Shown here one piece after another: positions 36,002-48,889 of a stretch of DNA of 64,000 nt. Source of the DNA: Scleromitrula shiraiana (lineage: Eukaryota; Ascomycota; Leotiomycetes; Helotiales; Sclerotiniaceae); the NCBI GenBank assembly GCA_028455995.1, contig JABELC010000013.1:744001-808000 (forward strand). Reading direction: 5' to 3'. How positions within the stretch are numbered: position 1 is the stretch's first letter; the number at the start of each line of letters is the position of its first letter. The notes below the pieces were generated by a model, which was not told the DNA's origin, made no database searches, and was given only the letters and a program-made list of their open reading frames with translations. The position numbers and the translations under genes are program-made.

Positions 36002-38440
36002 GTATGAGACTTCATGAATCAAAGAGAAGGAAGAGAACGGATATTGATGAGCTTCATTTTATTCCGCATTGTCTTCAGGATAATAGATGTGGAAAAGGAC
36101 ATATGAGAGTAGGATTGCGTAGAAAGTGTTAAACAACAATCAATGAAATAGAAAAACATAGAATCCTCTCGAAATATTGACTGTTGACTGTTGACTATTG
36201 ACTGTTGACTGTTGATTGCTCGTTTATATGTAAGGCGGGTTTACTTGCATCTCATGGATTCGTTTGAAGTTATGTTATGTTCTCGTAAAAGCAGCACGCG
36301 AGTACTGCATCTCGGCAGCTGAGATGTAAGATTACATGTACATACATAGCATGGCACCCCAGGATCTCGATCGGATGACGGACAATACCCGTGGACGATA
36401 GATAGATAGATAGATACAGTAGATGTAATGTAAGCCAATGAATGGTACGATCGCCTGGCCATCCAACAATTGTCATACGAGATTTCGATTGTACCTACGT
36501 GGGTGGGCCTGGGGTAGACAAACAACCAACATTTTAAAATCCGAATGGAAATTCGAACCTCCTCAAGTCTGGTAAATATGATGATATTCCCATCAACGAC
36601 AACGACAACAACGACAACAACAATAGTAATAGCAAGTACTCGGATAATCACATGAATAACTCAACTCAAGCCAAGCCGAGGATGTGAATGAACCAAAATT
36701 TCTACGTCCTCGGACTTTCAATCTCAATATGGAAGAATCCGATGAAGCTGCATTTTGTTGAGAGCAAACGACTATTTTGCCCCGCTTTTCCTTGACATAT
36801 TTTTTTTTTTATTTGGAGGGTGGAGGGGGGAGGGGGCTCATCGAATGGCCAAGGTCAAGATGGGGGAAAGAAAAAGAAAAAAAGAAAAAAAAAAGAAAAA
36901 AAAAGAAGTCCTGGAGAGAAAGTTCCGTATTTTCTTGTTCTTGTGTATGATGGAATCGTTTGTCGATTGGTAATCTGATATATCGTTTGCTTGATTAGCG
37001 AATTTATTTATTTGTAAATGTGATGTTTTAGGGATTGATGGGGGTTAATGGGGGTTGAGTGAGTGAGGTGAAGGGTTTGATAAATGTTATCGATACAAAT
37101 TGTATTAATTTGATATGATATGATATGATATGATATGATATAATATAATATGATATAATATGATAGATAAATCGTGGTTTTTCATGCAAGAAGATCGAAT
37201 AATAATTAATACCAACAAAGTAATAAGTAATACGGAAGTATATAAGTATCTTGCATTCATAAGGCGACTTTATTATATAGTATTTAATAAGTTAGGCGCG
37301 TAGTATTATTATATTGTACCAGTTATTGTACCAGTTATTGTACCAGTTATTGTACCAGTTAACTAGATTCACCTAAACTACAGTCCAGTCCAATGCTCAA
37401 CATAATCCCTTGTACAACCCAAGTACGTACGCCAAGCTGATGAAGTACAAGATCTAATAATAAGGCTGGCTCCTTCCTTCCATTCATTCATTCATTCATT
37501 TATTGTCTCATTCATCCATCCATCCATCCATTCATTCATTCATTCATCTATTCATTTATTGTCTCTAGGTTTTTTTTGTTGGGATTTTTTATTTCGATTT
37601 TTTTTTTTTTTTCAAATGGATCTATACAAAAAAAAAAGAAAAAGTTTACTAGCTAGCTTTTTATTCTAGGTTTCCATCAATTTTATAGATAATAGAGATA
37701 ATAGAGATTAATAGAGATTAATAGAACTAGGATATCATCAATAAGGGAAAATAATATCAATATCAAACAAAACCCTACTGGAGCTATCAACATTTGAAGT
37801 TAAGTTCTCCATCCATTCACCAATTCATTCATCAATTCATTCACCCATTCATTCACCCATATGTAATAATTTCTCTTCTTTCTTCCCCCTTTGCCTATGA
37901 AAATCTTCTACCCTCTCTTCTCTCTCTATGGGACCAGTACTCACTCAAGTATTCAATTTCATTTCATTTAAAAAAAAAGGAACCTCGGTTGTTGATAACG
38001 CGGATTCCTATTCTCTTTCTCGATTTCTCTCCTTCTCTTCTCCCACACTATACCCATCCATACCCATCCATACCCATACCCATACCTAAAAAGGGCAGGG
38101 AAAGGAATTCGATATCTATAGTTACTGTATAACAAGAGATTGAGAATCCTCTTCTACTTTCTTGATCTCGAATTCTTTCTTCATCCCCTTTCATCCCATA
38201 TTCAAAAGTCCCATTTTATCTTTTTAAAGTGCTGCAGATCTTGAGATAGATCTCGTTGGGTTGTGTGGGTACTTACATCCCTGCCTCGATTTTTTTTTTT
38301 GGTTTGGAAACTTGAGGGATATCAAACAATCAAAGTTCAACCATTAATCTTCAAAAAGAAAAAAAAAGAAGAAAAAAAAAAAGAAAAAAGAAAAGAACAT
38401 CAAGAAGGGGTTTTCATTTTCAATCCAATTGATCAAGAAA
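36002..38440. other. Repeat-rich spacer before the elongase gene
   Basis: 2.4 kb without a gene. It contains a TTGACTG heptamer array (36176-36218), an A/G-rich tract near 36870-36910, an ATATG-type array near 37109-37165, four perfect copies of a 12-mer (37313-37360), a CATT/CATC array near 37480-37560, poly-T tracts and ACCCAT repeats near 38050-38090. The last 200 bp are CT-rich then A-rich, typical of a fungal promoter and leader. Confidence 0.6.
37313..37360. repeat. Four perfect tandem copies of a 12-mer
   Basis: The unit ATTGTACCAGTT is repeated four times without mismatch, so amplification was recent. Confidence 0.92.
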
Positions 38441-39955
38441 ATGGCTTCCGCAACTGTTCATTTCTCTCATCCAGAGCCTTCTCTATTTACTCTTCAACCA
38501 AGTAACGATCCACAAACTTTACCTCCGCCTATACCTGGTTCTACACTTTCTGCCCCTCCATTCTCGATCGATCCATGGTGGTACAATGCAGTCCTCGATG
38601 TTAGAGTCCCAATCACAATCGCATTGGTATATGCCATAACTGTATCCGCGATTAACAAATACAATCGAGGTGCCGGAAACAAACCATGGCCAATTAGTCA
38701 AACCAAGATTTTCTTCGCATTCGTCGTGGCACATAATATTCTTCTAGCTGTTTATTCAGGATGGACTTTCATTGGCATGTGGGGGGCTTTACAGAGATCA
38801 ATTCAGCATTGGTCTGGCCCTGCTGGTCTTGCAGGTACTGTTGATAGTTTGTGCAAGATGCATGGAGTTTCTGGTCTGGATAATGCCATGTCTTTCAATG
38901 CATCAATGGGAAAATGGACTTCGGAATTACCTACAGAATTCGTTTTGACAAGTGCTGGAACCCCGGATCCTACTGATTTGGGAAGATTATGGAACGAGGG
39001 ACTTGCATTTTATGGATGGATCTTCTATCTTAGCAAGTTCTATGAGGTTCTCGATACCGCGATTATTTTGGCAAAGGGAAAGAGAAGTTCGACTTTACAA
39101 ACATACCATCATGCTGGTGCAATGATGTGCATGTGGTCTGGAATTCGATTCATGTCTCCACCAATTTGGATGTTTGTATTTGTGAATTCTGGAATTCATA
39201 CATTAATGGTAAGATAAACCACTCTATTCTATGATATTTTGAGCATCTACTAACTTTCCCAGTACACATACTATACTCTCACAGCATTCAACGTTCCCAT
39301 CCCACAAGCTCTCAAACGAAGTCTCACAACCATGCAAATCATCCAATTCCTAGTCGGAGTCACCTACGCCACAATCCACTCCTTCATCTCCTACACCGTC
39401 GAACTCCAAGTCCCCTCCATCCAAGGCACCATCTCCACCGCCTCATCCATCGCCTCAACAGCCATCACCTCCGCAGCCGCCGTAGCCACATCCCCAGGTC
39501 TCTCCCAACTCCTCAAAAAATTCCTCTACCGCGCCATCGGCGAAGAAGGCCTCGCCGAAAACGTAGCCGCAAGTCCCATCCCCACCCCTCAAGCTCAAGC
39601 TCAAGCTCAAGCTCAAGCACCCATCCACGCCAAACCATCCTCTCATTCTCAAATCCCGCAATACACTACCGAATACCGCACAATCCCCTGTATCGATACC
39701 AGTGGTCAAACTTTTGCTATTTGGCTCAATGTTATCTATCTCACTCCTCTTACCTTCCTCTTCGTTCGATTCTTTGTTAAATCCTACATTACGCGTACAA
39801 TTGGGCAGAAGAGACCGAGGGAGAAGATAGTGGCTGCTGAGAAGGCAGGCGTGGATGCGGTGAAAGGAGTTGAGAGGAAATTGCATGCGAAGGTTAATGG
39901 AAATGGAAGTCTGGTTAATGGTCATGCGAATGGGAAGGTGAATGGGAAATTGTGA
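38441..39955 (+). CDS. ELO-family fatty acid elongase (3-ketoacyl-CoA synthase)
   Basis: Two exons, 38441-39208 and 39263-39955, make 486 residues. The donor is GTAAGA, the acceptor CCCAG, and the junction falls between codons. Several hydrophobic segments are visible, starting with VPITIALVYAITVSAI, then FFAFVVAHNILLAVYSG and WIFYLSKFYEVLDTAIIL. Family hallmarks are KFYEVLDT, TLQTYHHAGAM (near residue 223) and, after the splice, YTYYTLTAFNVPIPQALK. The enzyme condenses malonyl-CoA with acyl-CoA in the ER membrane. The usual HxxHH box reads QTYHH, so the first His is Gln. A Gln-Ala repeat (QAQAQAQAQA) encoded by a pure hexanucleotide repeat lies in exon 2. The C-terminus is basic and Gly/Asn-rich. 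Chain-length preference cannot be judged. The first ATG of the frame, preceded by AGAAA, is taken as start. Confidence 0.9.
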
Positions 39956-40352
39956 TTGTCGTTGTCGTTGTCGTTGTGGTTGTGATTTTTCTTGTTTCCT
40001 TTTTTTTCTTCTTTTGGCATACTGTAGATGTAGATTAGGAGATGAATAGGTGGATGTATGAATGAGTGATGGGAAAGAGAAAAAGAAAGAGAAAGAGAAA
40101 GAAAAAGAAAAAGAGAAAGAAAAGTATAAGTTATTCTTCGGGAAGGCGATTCCTCCCCCTTCTCCTACTGTTAGAACGAATTGAATTAAATGGAATAGAA
40201 TAGAATAGAACGGATGGAGTATAAAACAAAAAACCTAGAGAAAAGCAGAGCAGAGCAGAGCAGAGTAAAAAGGAATCCCTTCAAGTATGGAGAACGGCGC
40301 AAGGCATCAAATAAAAAATTGGAGGGATAGCAGGATGCAATCAATCAATCAC

Positions 40353-40389
<37 letters not shown>

Positions 40390-41196
40390 TGTCTTTATTA
40401 ATTAGTTAGTAAAGTAAGCGAGCGAGCGTGCGTTTATGCGTTTTTGCATTTTTGCGTTTATGCGTTTTTGCGTTTTTGCGTTTATACTGGTTACTTATAT
40501 CAAAGTAGAATGAATGAATGAATGAATGAATGAATGGATGAATAAATGAATGATATCATTACAGCTCAACAGTTTGATCTCTTCCCACATATATCATATA
40601 CGCATGGTAGATTGATTATGTTATTCTCGTTTCTTCTGATATAGTGTTCTGATATACTATACTATATTGATATACTATATTGATATACTATACTATACTA
40701 TTTAGTGGGTGGGTGGGTGGGTGTTATGTGGTTTATTGATATGATGTAGTATGTAATGTAATGTTTGTATGATATAATTAATATGTATAACCAATCTATC
40801 CATTCGTGCTCTCCATTCATGCTTTCCATCTATATGCTTTCATCTCATCTCATCTCATCTTATCTTATCTAAACCACTCTATTACGAATATAACAATAAT
40901 CATACATATCGTCATCCTTTCACCTATTCATCCATCCATACAAGTCAAGCCAGATAAGTAAGATAAGGATAAATGCTCCTCCATCCATCTACCCATAACC
41001 CATAGAAACAAACATCACACCAGATAAATCGATAAATCGCCATTATGTATGTATAACATCCACATAACTACCACCCACACCACTATTCACTCCATCCCCA
41101 ATCCTCTCCTCCTCTCCTCTCCTCTCCGCAATCTCCTCTTCCCCCCTTACACCATCACACCCTAAACCCTAATCCCCAAACCACCCATCAATCCAT
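39956..41196. other. Spacer between two convergent genes
   Basis: 1.2 kb between elongase and Cas1-like 3' ends, made almost wholly of simple repeats: A/G-rich AAAGAG units (about 40078-40125), CAGAG (about 40245-40265), ATCA (about 40340-40390), TGCGTTT-type heptamers (about 40430-40490), GAAT (about 40508-40545), and TATACTA and CATCT arrays. No gene seen. Confidence 0.7.
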
Positions 41197-43970
41197 CTAC
41201 CAATAAACCAAATTCCCCACCCACATAACGAATAGTAGCGCCCCCAACCTCCACTTCAGATCCTCTCTCAGATGGTTTAATATCATATTAATCAATTCTT
41301 TACCCCCGCTTCCATTTCCATTTCCATTTCCATTAGAATGTACATTAAACCCCCCACTCCCACCAGCACCCCACCCAGCACCCCTCCCAGCACCCTCTTT
41401 CTCCCCTTCCACCAAAGGAAGCGCTTTCATACCAATCCCATGTCTAACCCCTCCCCCATTCCTCCCACTCTCATCCTTCCCACTCCCATCCCCAACAATC
41501 CACGCCACAAGCACCCCCGTCGCCCCCTCCACCCTCCAACACCCCCACCCAAAAAGCACCGTCAACACCCCGGCTTCCACCCACCGTCCCGCCACTCCCA
41601 CCCTCAACAGCCCCCTCAGATTCCCCGCCAACCATATATGACTCTGCAGCACATACGTCTCCAGACTAATCCTGCCCATCGCTTTAAAGAGTACCGAATT
41701 GTAATTCCTAAGTATTTTATGGGAGTTTCGTAGCGTGATGAAGGACAGGATGGGAATAAAGGAGATGTAGGGGTGCCACCAGAGGTAATCTTCTCGATCG
41801 GGAGATCGTTGGGTCAGGAGACGGTAGGAGGGGAGGAAGATGAGAGCGCTGAGGATTGTGGAGATTTTGAAGAGGGTGGGGTATTTAGCTATTGGACGCA
41901 GGAGGATATCGATTTTTGACGCGGGGGTGATGGATATTGATGATTGGGAGGGAGAGGAGGAATATTTGATCCGTGTAAGTCTGAGGTGGAGAATTGCGAG
42001 TATCATCCCGATGTAGACGATTAACATATCGATTGAAGTGCGATAGCGCCATTCCTTCATATTCCACGCTATGCCGCAGGAGTATCTGAGGAGGAACGCG
42101 AGGAATTCCAGTATACCTGGGATTTTGATGAGGGCCGTGGTGAGGAGAGCTGATATTAATATTTTAGCGAGGAGGAAACCGATGTTGGAGTTGTGGGTTT
42201 GTTTCGTGCGGAGCGTGAAGTAGATTACTAGGAACCAGAAACTGACGAGCGGGGCAAAGTAGTAGAATAGGTAGTCTGTACGCATCATATAGGGTAGGAC
42301 GCAACTTAAGAGGTTGAGACGGATTAATACGCTTGCGACTCTTTTTAGGGAGTAATCATCTCGCTTGAGGAAGTATATGGTGTGTCCGTATCCGGTCATA
42401 AAGAGGTAGGAGGCGACTAATACACGCATGAGTTCGAATAGCCAGAGTGTTTTGGATCCATGGGTGTAGTGGTAGATGAGAATGATGAATTGCATCCAAC
42501 CTTTCCACTCGTCGGTTTGGTCCCGGGAGAGGAAACCTGCGTCGAAGGAATGATTTGTAACCTCTTGATGTCCCTTTGAGGGGTTGCTCGATCGTATAGA
42601 TAGTAATCCAGCAAACATCACAGTCGAAACCGCAATAAGAAACTCCCTCCTACGAAATTGCTTATGTTCTTTCTCAAATAGTTGGGTCCGATCTGCATAA
42701 TAGCAAAAACACACAACCAGAAAAAAGGTAGCCAAAGCACCCAATACCTCCTGCTGAGGTAATTGACGACCTACTCGCAAAAGATGCTTTCTCCGTATGA
42801 AAAAACTACCAGGAAGTATAATCATCCCAGTAAGAACAAGCAACCACTGTATGCCATTAGGTTGCTTATAGTTACTGCAACAAGTACGTTCAGAGTATCC
42901 CCTCTCGGCAGCATCCGCATTGCAACGAAGATTGAGCAAAACATCCGCTTTGCGATGTGCCACATTATCAACCACGTGTAAACCGCTATCTTCATATTCT
43001 CCTCTACCAGCCCAAGTCATAAGCGAGAAACTCCACACGATATCAGCTTCCGAATGGGCGGAAACTTGTTGTAGATAGTCGTTCATCTGGTCTATCTTTT
43101 CTGGTGTGATGGTTTCCTCTCGAGATGGTGATAATGCCTGATACCAAGGTACTTGTACCGGTGCCAATAGTAGAAAATTGGGAGATTTGTTTCCAGAGGG
43201 AAATGACTTTCCTCCTGGAGCCATAGGGTGATCACCTCTAGCATGATCCATATAGGGAATGACATGCTCAATCGAGTCTCTAAAATCCTTAAAGAAATTC
43301 ACCTCTCCATGTCGTGCATACCATAATCCAGGAGCCCCCAATAATATCAACGCAGCGCTCTCATCCGGTTTCGCATCTGGCGAGGGATTCGCATTGAAGC
43401 TCTTCAACTCATTATCCAGCCCCGTAGAATTCAACCAAGGATCCCAAATAAACTGAACCGTGACTCCATCCGAAGAAAACTCCAAATTCTTATGTTTCTG
43501 ATCCAAATCCAATAGCTCTGTCATTTCCTCCTCTGCTCTCTGTTGATCCATCTTCTTAGCTACAGCCCAAAAAATCTGCCGCGTTGTAGAATCCCCCACG
43601 AATACTATCCTGCGCTCCTTGAAACATTCTTGTATATCTTTTTGTTTATATTCATGCATCATACACCCAGGAGGTTGCCAATTCTGGAAAGGATTTCGAG
43701 AACTCCATCTCGGACCGGGATCGAGCCATTCTCCTTTATTGAGTAAAGCACCGCATTTATATGGATCAGCGATATCTACCAAAATATTGCATATTAGTAT
43801 TTTCTTCCCATTGTAAGTAGATTTGGAAGTAGAAATTCATACATACCTAGCCAACAATATCTATAGATAGCGCTTGCAATAACCACACAAAGGAGAAATT
43901 GTAGACCCCTCTCCACCACCCCAGTCGTCCTATTTGGTGAAGAGGAAATCGACAATCTAAGGCGGGACAT
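41197..43970 (-). CDS. Cas1-like multi-pass O-acetyltransferase (luminal esterase-like head + 10-TM acyltransferase)
   Basis: Two exons, 43847-43970 and 41197-43775, make 900 residues. The small first exon supplies MSRLRLSISSSPNRTTG and a signal-anchor helix (LQFLLCVVIASAIYRYCW). The second exon has no ATG at its open-frame start, so the splice is needed. Residues about 45-340 form a PC-esterase/GDSL-like head with IVFVGDSTTRQIFW (Ser104) and SGLHVVDNVAHRKAD. From about 350 on come roughly ten hydrophobic helices of the Cas1 acyltransferase family (GHTIYFLKRDDYS, ISLETYVLQSHIW). Family members O-acetylate glycans in the Golgi, for example capsular glucuronoxylomannan in Cryptococcus. The acceptor glycan here is unknown. 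Near the C-terminus a Gly-rich insert ends in an Asn-Gly repeat encoded by a hexanucleotide repeat. It is convergent with the elongase gene. Confidence 0.9.
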
Positions 43971-44639
43971 CTCAACTCTTTCTTCGACTTCCTAAGGAAA
44001 CAAAATAAACAAATCCCTATAAAAACTCCATGCAAAAGGAAAGGAAGAAATTCACAATCGCCAATGTACAGTAGAAAAAAAAAACAATTAGAGAACGAAG
44101 AAAACCAAATACTGTAATGTACTGTACTGTATGTAAACAGAATTCAGAACTTTGGTATGTATTTCTTGTCTCGGCACCAAATTTATTTTCCGTATCGTGA
44201 AGATCTTTTTTATGTAGCCAGCAAGGTAAAAAAAAACCAATATCCTTTCCGATAAGAACACCACTTTTGAATGAAGGATGAATGAATAGATGAATGTAAT
44301 GAGATGAAGGATTTATTAATGCATAGGACTTGGCATTGATCTTCTAAGGGAGGAAAGAATGAGTGACGGAGAGATAGAGAGTATGAGAATAATCAATCAA
44401 ACAATCAATCAATTGATCAATCTCTCATACCATAGCAATAGCAATAGTAACAGCAATAGTAACATCAATAGCAATAGCAATAGCAATAGCAATAGCAATA
44501 GCAATAGCAACATCAATAAAACCTACATTCATTAGTAAGGGAGAAAAGAAAACAGGAAACCCCTTCTCAAGTAAGAAAGAGGGAAGGAGATAGACATTGA
44601 CAGATAGTTACTGTACCAATGGATAATACTTCCGTAGAT

Positions 44640-44680
<41 letters not shown>

Positions 44681-46585
44681 ACCATACCCTATATAGAATC
44701 TTGGCAAGTAGGAATTTCATTTGAAATTGATGCGTGTACCTTTCATCAATCCATGTATCCCATTATCAATCTCATCATTATTTCCATTTCCATTTCCATT
44801 TCCATTTCCATTTCCATTTCCATTTCCATTTCCATTTCCATTTCCATTTCCATCTCATCACAGAAAAACAACAACAACAAGTATTGGCATCTTATCCGCA
44901 AACAGAAACCCTCGATTCCAATCCCAAGAAGAGCGGTTAAAATTCGCAGGTTCGCGAAAGCACACAATGATTTTTTACACACACACACATCATATTGCAT
45001 TTACACCGAGTCTTGGACATTGTAAGCAGCGTTTAGTATGATGCCAAGAGCGTAGGATACCCGCTACACCGTACATAGGAAATTTGATATGCTTGGAAGT
45101 TTTACATTTATGGGCTGGAAGGACTGTATGTATGTATGTATGTACATGTAATGTAATGTACATGTACATGTGCAGCAATAACAACTTGCTTTTAGAACTA
45201 ACTACCTTCCGAACTTCCCTTCCGAACTTCCTTCCTCCCTTCTTTACTTCCCTCCCCCCCATCTTTCATACAGTATTGCAATTTGAACACCATATCAAAC
45301 CACTATATCTCGTATAATACGCATAATACGCATATGCGTTCCTCTTTCGGCGATTGATACTTCCCCATCCCATCCAAGAAGTCTCGTGTTCACCTACCCC
45401 AAACGAGCTCACTTGCTCACGAGCCTGCGAGCATGTGGAAATACCAAACCCCCCCAAGCATAATCAATCGCATGTATCCATCCGCCAAGCCCTCAATCCA
45501 CATGTGCCAAAAGAAAATCAGATCAGATCATCAAGATAATTCCCAAATCCATGTAACGTGAACTTCGGATAAAAAGTGGGATAAATTTCATCCAATGCCT
45601 TGTGATTATGGATGGATCCCTTGTTTTTTTTTTGGATAAGATAGGCTAGTCGCATAAACACCTGGGTAGATTCGGAGGATCATTTCATCCGTTCCGATTA
45701 TCCGATTATTTTTTTTTTTTGTGGAACGGAAGAAATTTTTCTGTTGGTTTGAATATACATGTATCATCCATCTATTTGGAGAACGACGACGATAACAATG
45801 ACGATGATGATGATAATTTTGCAATAACTACTTGAGCTTGATTTGCTCTGCTAGGTAAAGAGGAAGGTGAATTTTCTTTCATATTCTATGTGGTTGGCAC
45901 TAGCATATTGATCAAACCTCAAAAATCAATCAATACGTCCAAACATCCCCTTTCATACCTATTCCCATTCCCATTCCCATTCCTATCTCTATCCTTATTT
46001 TTATTGTTATTCCTATTCCTATTCCTATTTTCATTCCCGTTTCTATTCTTATCTTCATTTCTATTTCTATTCCTATTTCTATTTCTATTTCTATCCCCAT
46101 CCTATCCCCATCCCCATCCCCATGCCCCCCCAAACCGTCTTCTACCTCGCTCGGCCAGCCCTCCCTCACGGCTGATCTTGAGCTGGATACACATGCATAC
46201 CACTCCTCCGGGATCCATCGATACCGAGGGGTCGGTACGCATGTTCGTACAAGACAAGAACGAAACTCGTCAACGACCTTTGAGTGCGGAACCCCCTTTC
46301 TTGCTTCCGTAGGGTGGTCTTCCGCAATTTGTCTTTGATATATTTTTTCTCGGTTTTGGGTTTTGTGTTTGTGTTTGGGGGTAGTGTGGTGGGATGGGAT
46401 GAATGTTAAACTTGTGGGATGAGTTTGGTGTGGCTGTTGTGTATCATGTATTTATATATTTATCTGTCTGCAGTAGTTTTTAGACGTAACAAATACTAGC
46501 TCTAGCTATCTTTAAAAAGTCATAAATCATCATCCCAAGTCATTAGCATAAATCATAATAACATGATGCCCTATCATATCACACC
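43971..46585. other. Spacer between Cas1-like and carboxypeptidase genes
   Basis: 2.6 kb with no supportable gene. It contains AGCAAT (about 44440-44515), AATC (about 44640-44678), TTTCCA (44781-44852), TATG (about 45125-45145) and degenerate TTCCTA/TTTCTA arrays (about 45958-46100). The long open frames here encode only repeat peptides such as FPFPFP and are rejected as genes. Confidence 0.65.
44781..44852. repeat. TTTCCA hexanucleotide microsatellite, 12 perfect copies
   Basis: Seventy-two bases of perfect TTTCCA. The same hexamer family encodes the Asn-Gly repeat inside the Cas1-like gene (41317-41336). Confidence 0.95.
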
Positions 46586-48889
46586 CTAATGGCGACCATT
46601 CATCTTGCCCTTCCCTACCCCTCTCGCCATCCTCTTCCACTCAGGCTTAAACTTCTTCTTCATACTCGCCGACGAAGGACTCTTCGTCCTCCCCGCCAAA
46701 CCCCCCTGTTTCCTCGCCTCCCTCCTCTTCAACTCCGTCCTCCCCACCGTCGGATTCGGTCCATTCAACGTAGTATTATACGTCGCATTCGCCGGAAGCA
46801 CCTCAAACTGAATCGTAGCATTACCCTGTCTATAAGTACTCTCCTCAGTGCCCACACTCAAATAAGTAGCATTTGGCGTAAGCGTCCCTGTAGCGATATC
46901 CTTGCCAGTAATGATACGTTCGAAGATTTCGAGAGCAGCGAGTGGTTGGTAGAAGGGGACTTCGTGGCCGGATTCGTAGATACGAGAGAACGAGAAGTTT
47001 GCGGCTTGTTTGACTTGGCCGTGGACGATGGAGTCGGATGTTGTTATGTTGGTGTAGCCGGCGGAATCGAATCCTGTGGCGTTGACTTCTTTTGAGACGG
47101 CTTGTCCACCGAGCCAGTTGCAGCTGTTTGATTTTGTAAGTTTGGAGACAGAATGTGGAACGCTGTTCTACTCACTTGTAGTCGGCATCACCAGCGACCA
47201 TAGCTACGTAGACTCCTTGCTCCAGTAATTTTCCAACAGCTTCAATAGTACCAGCTTCGCGACTAAAAATATCAATCAGTATCATAGAAACCTTGACTTG
47301 GGATCTTGCTAAACTTACTCATCGTCACCAGTAGCTGCAAAGGCATAGCTTACAGCATTGGAAGAAGTAGAGAAATTTTGGAAAGCTCCGATTGCAGCTT
47401 GCACTTTAGGTGTATTGAGATAGGTTGTGTAATATCCATATGGGAACGGATCAGGTGTCAGTTCTCTCATATCATATTCATCTCTATGATTTCGTAAGTA
47501 TATATCCGTATAGACAAGGCTATCATAAGTACCTTCCAAGATAGTTATCGTAGATAGATTCAACAAGATTGGCGCAAAATTCGCTGTTCAAAGTCAGCTA
47601 CTGTTCATTCATATATACTAGTGGCTTGCTTCACATACTCGGCAGCCATGCAGATCTATAAGAATATTATGTTAGTATAAATCTCATCAATTTATTGAGT
47701 GATTTCTTACTTCATTAATACCCCTCGCAGCACAATCCTTGACCTGATCAATACAATTTCCAGCACCATAGACGTTGTTATAGAATTCCGCCTTAACACT
47801 ATCATTGAATGGAGAATAGTCATACGTATTGCCTAGTATTTCGTTAACAAAACCATATACCGATGCATTGAACTAGCAGGAACTCACCTGGATAGACAGT
47901 GAAATTATAGTAAGCTGCATATTGAATGACAGGATCATACCAGCCATTGCCAATAAAAATAGACTCGAGTGATATCTGATGAGCACCCGAGATATTTTTG
48001 GCGTTCTGAGTCTCAATGTACTCATTATAGATTGGGCCATAATGGCCACCATAACTTTCAGTAGCAAAATGGAATCCATTTCGAGAGTACTGTGGGAAAG
48101 CTCCCATGAATCCTTGCAATGTTTTCCACTATAACAATATCAGCAAATATGCATAAGAGATCCCAAGGAGGTAGAACTTACAAAGTTTGGAGCTCCATTT
48201 GCTGTAGAATTTGCCGTCAAACTCTCATTTGCATAACTATAAGTCCCGCAGGTACCCAAATTTTCCGCATAATCCGGACAAGTAGCATTTGGTAGAGTAA
48301 CCAGATAAGAACCCGAAGCGTCGATATATCCATTAACAGGAATGGAATAAGAAAATCCGACCTAGGTATATATCAGCTGGGCAATTCACGGCTCAAATAA
48401 AACAAAACTTCATACCTGAGTTGGTTGATCAATATAAATCATATTGCTAACATTATTCCAACTATAAGGATTATTAACCACCTCCCCATCAGCATCAATA
48501 TAACACGGCCCATTCTCCTCAAAAAGACCAATCATAGATGAAGATCCTGGTCCCCCATTAATCCACACCGTCAAAGGTGCTTCTTCCGGGTCACCATTTC
48601 TAGTTTCGAAGAACCACCTTTACAGATTATTAGCATTGTTGATTGAGTAAATCAGGGGAAAGTATCAGACTGCTCACCAGAAAATATGTTCGTTCTCAGC
48701 AACATCCACATATCCAGAATAAGATTTAATGTTCGGATCCAATTCACAAATCCCAGTAGGAACCTCCTTATATCTAACCGGTAAATCCAAATATCCCGTA
48801 GCATTAAGAAGATCAGTAGGAGCAGGAACAAATTGAGCAGATACCGTGGTAGATATCGCTGCTACCAGTATTGTAATTGAAGAATACAT
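46586..48889 (-). CDS. Secreted S10 serine carboxypeptidase
   Basis: Ten exons join in frame to 604 residues: 48678-48889, 48416-48617, 48182-48361, 47888-48128, 47711-47832, 47639-47655, 47533-47583, 47319-47483, 47176-47262 and 46586-47123. A signal peptide is clear (MYSSITILVAAISTTVSA). Catalytic motifs are TESYGGHYGP (Ser223), AGDADYNCNW (Asp about 422) and YESGHEVPFYQP (His479). The oxyanion-region INGGPGSSSM is present. The enzyme removes C-terminal amino acids at acid pH. Many N-glycosylation sequons are visible. Exon 6 is only 17 nt. The tail of about 60 residues after the catalytic domain is highly basic (KRREARKQ, KKKFKPEWKRMARGVGKGK), unusual for a secreted protease; it may be cleaved off or retain the enzyme at the wall. 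It is followed by a second, same-strand S10 gene 1.1 kb upstream. Confidence 0.9.

Noticed and set aside
44721..46312. Open frames giving FPFPFP, HFHFHF and FLFLFL proteins
   Set aside because: Pure products of TTTCCA and TTCCTA microsatellites; every frame of such a repeat is open.
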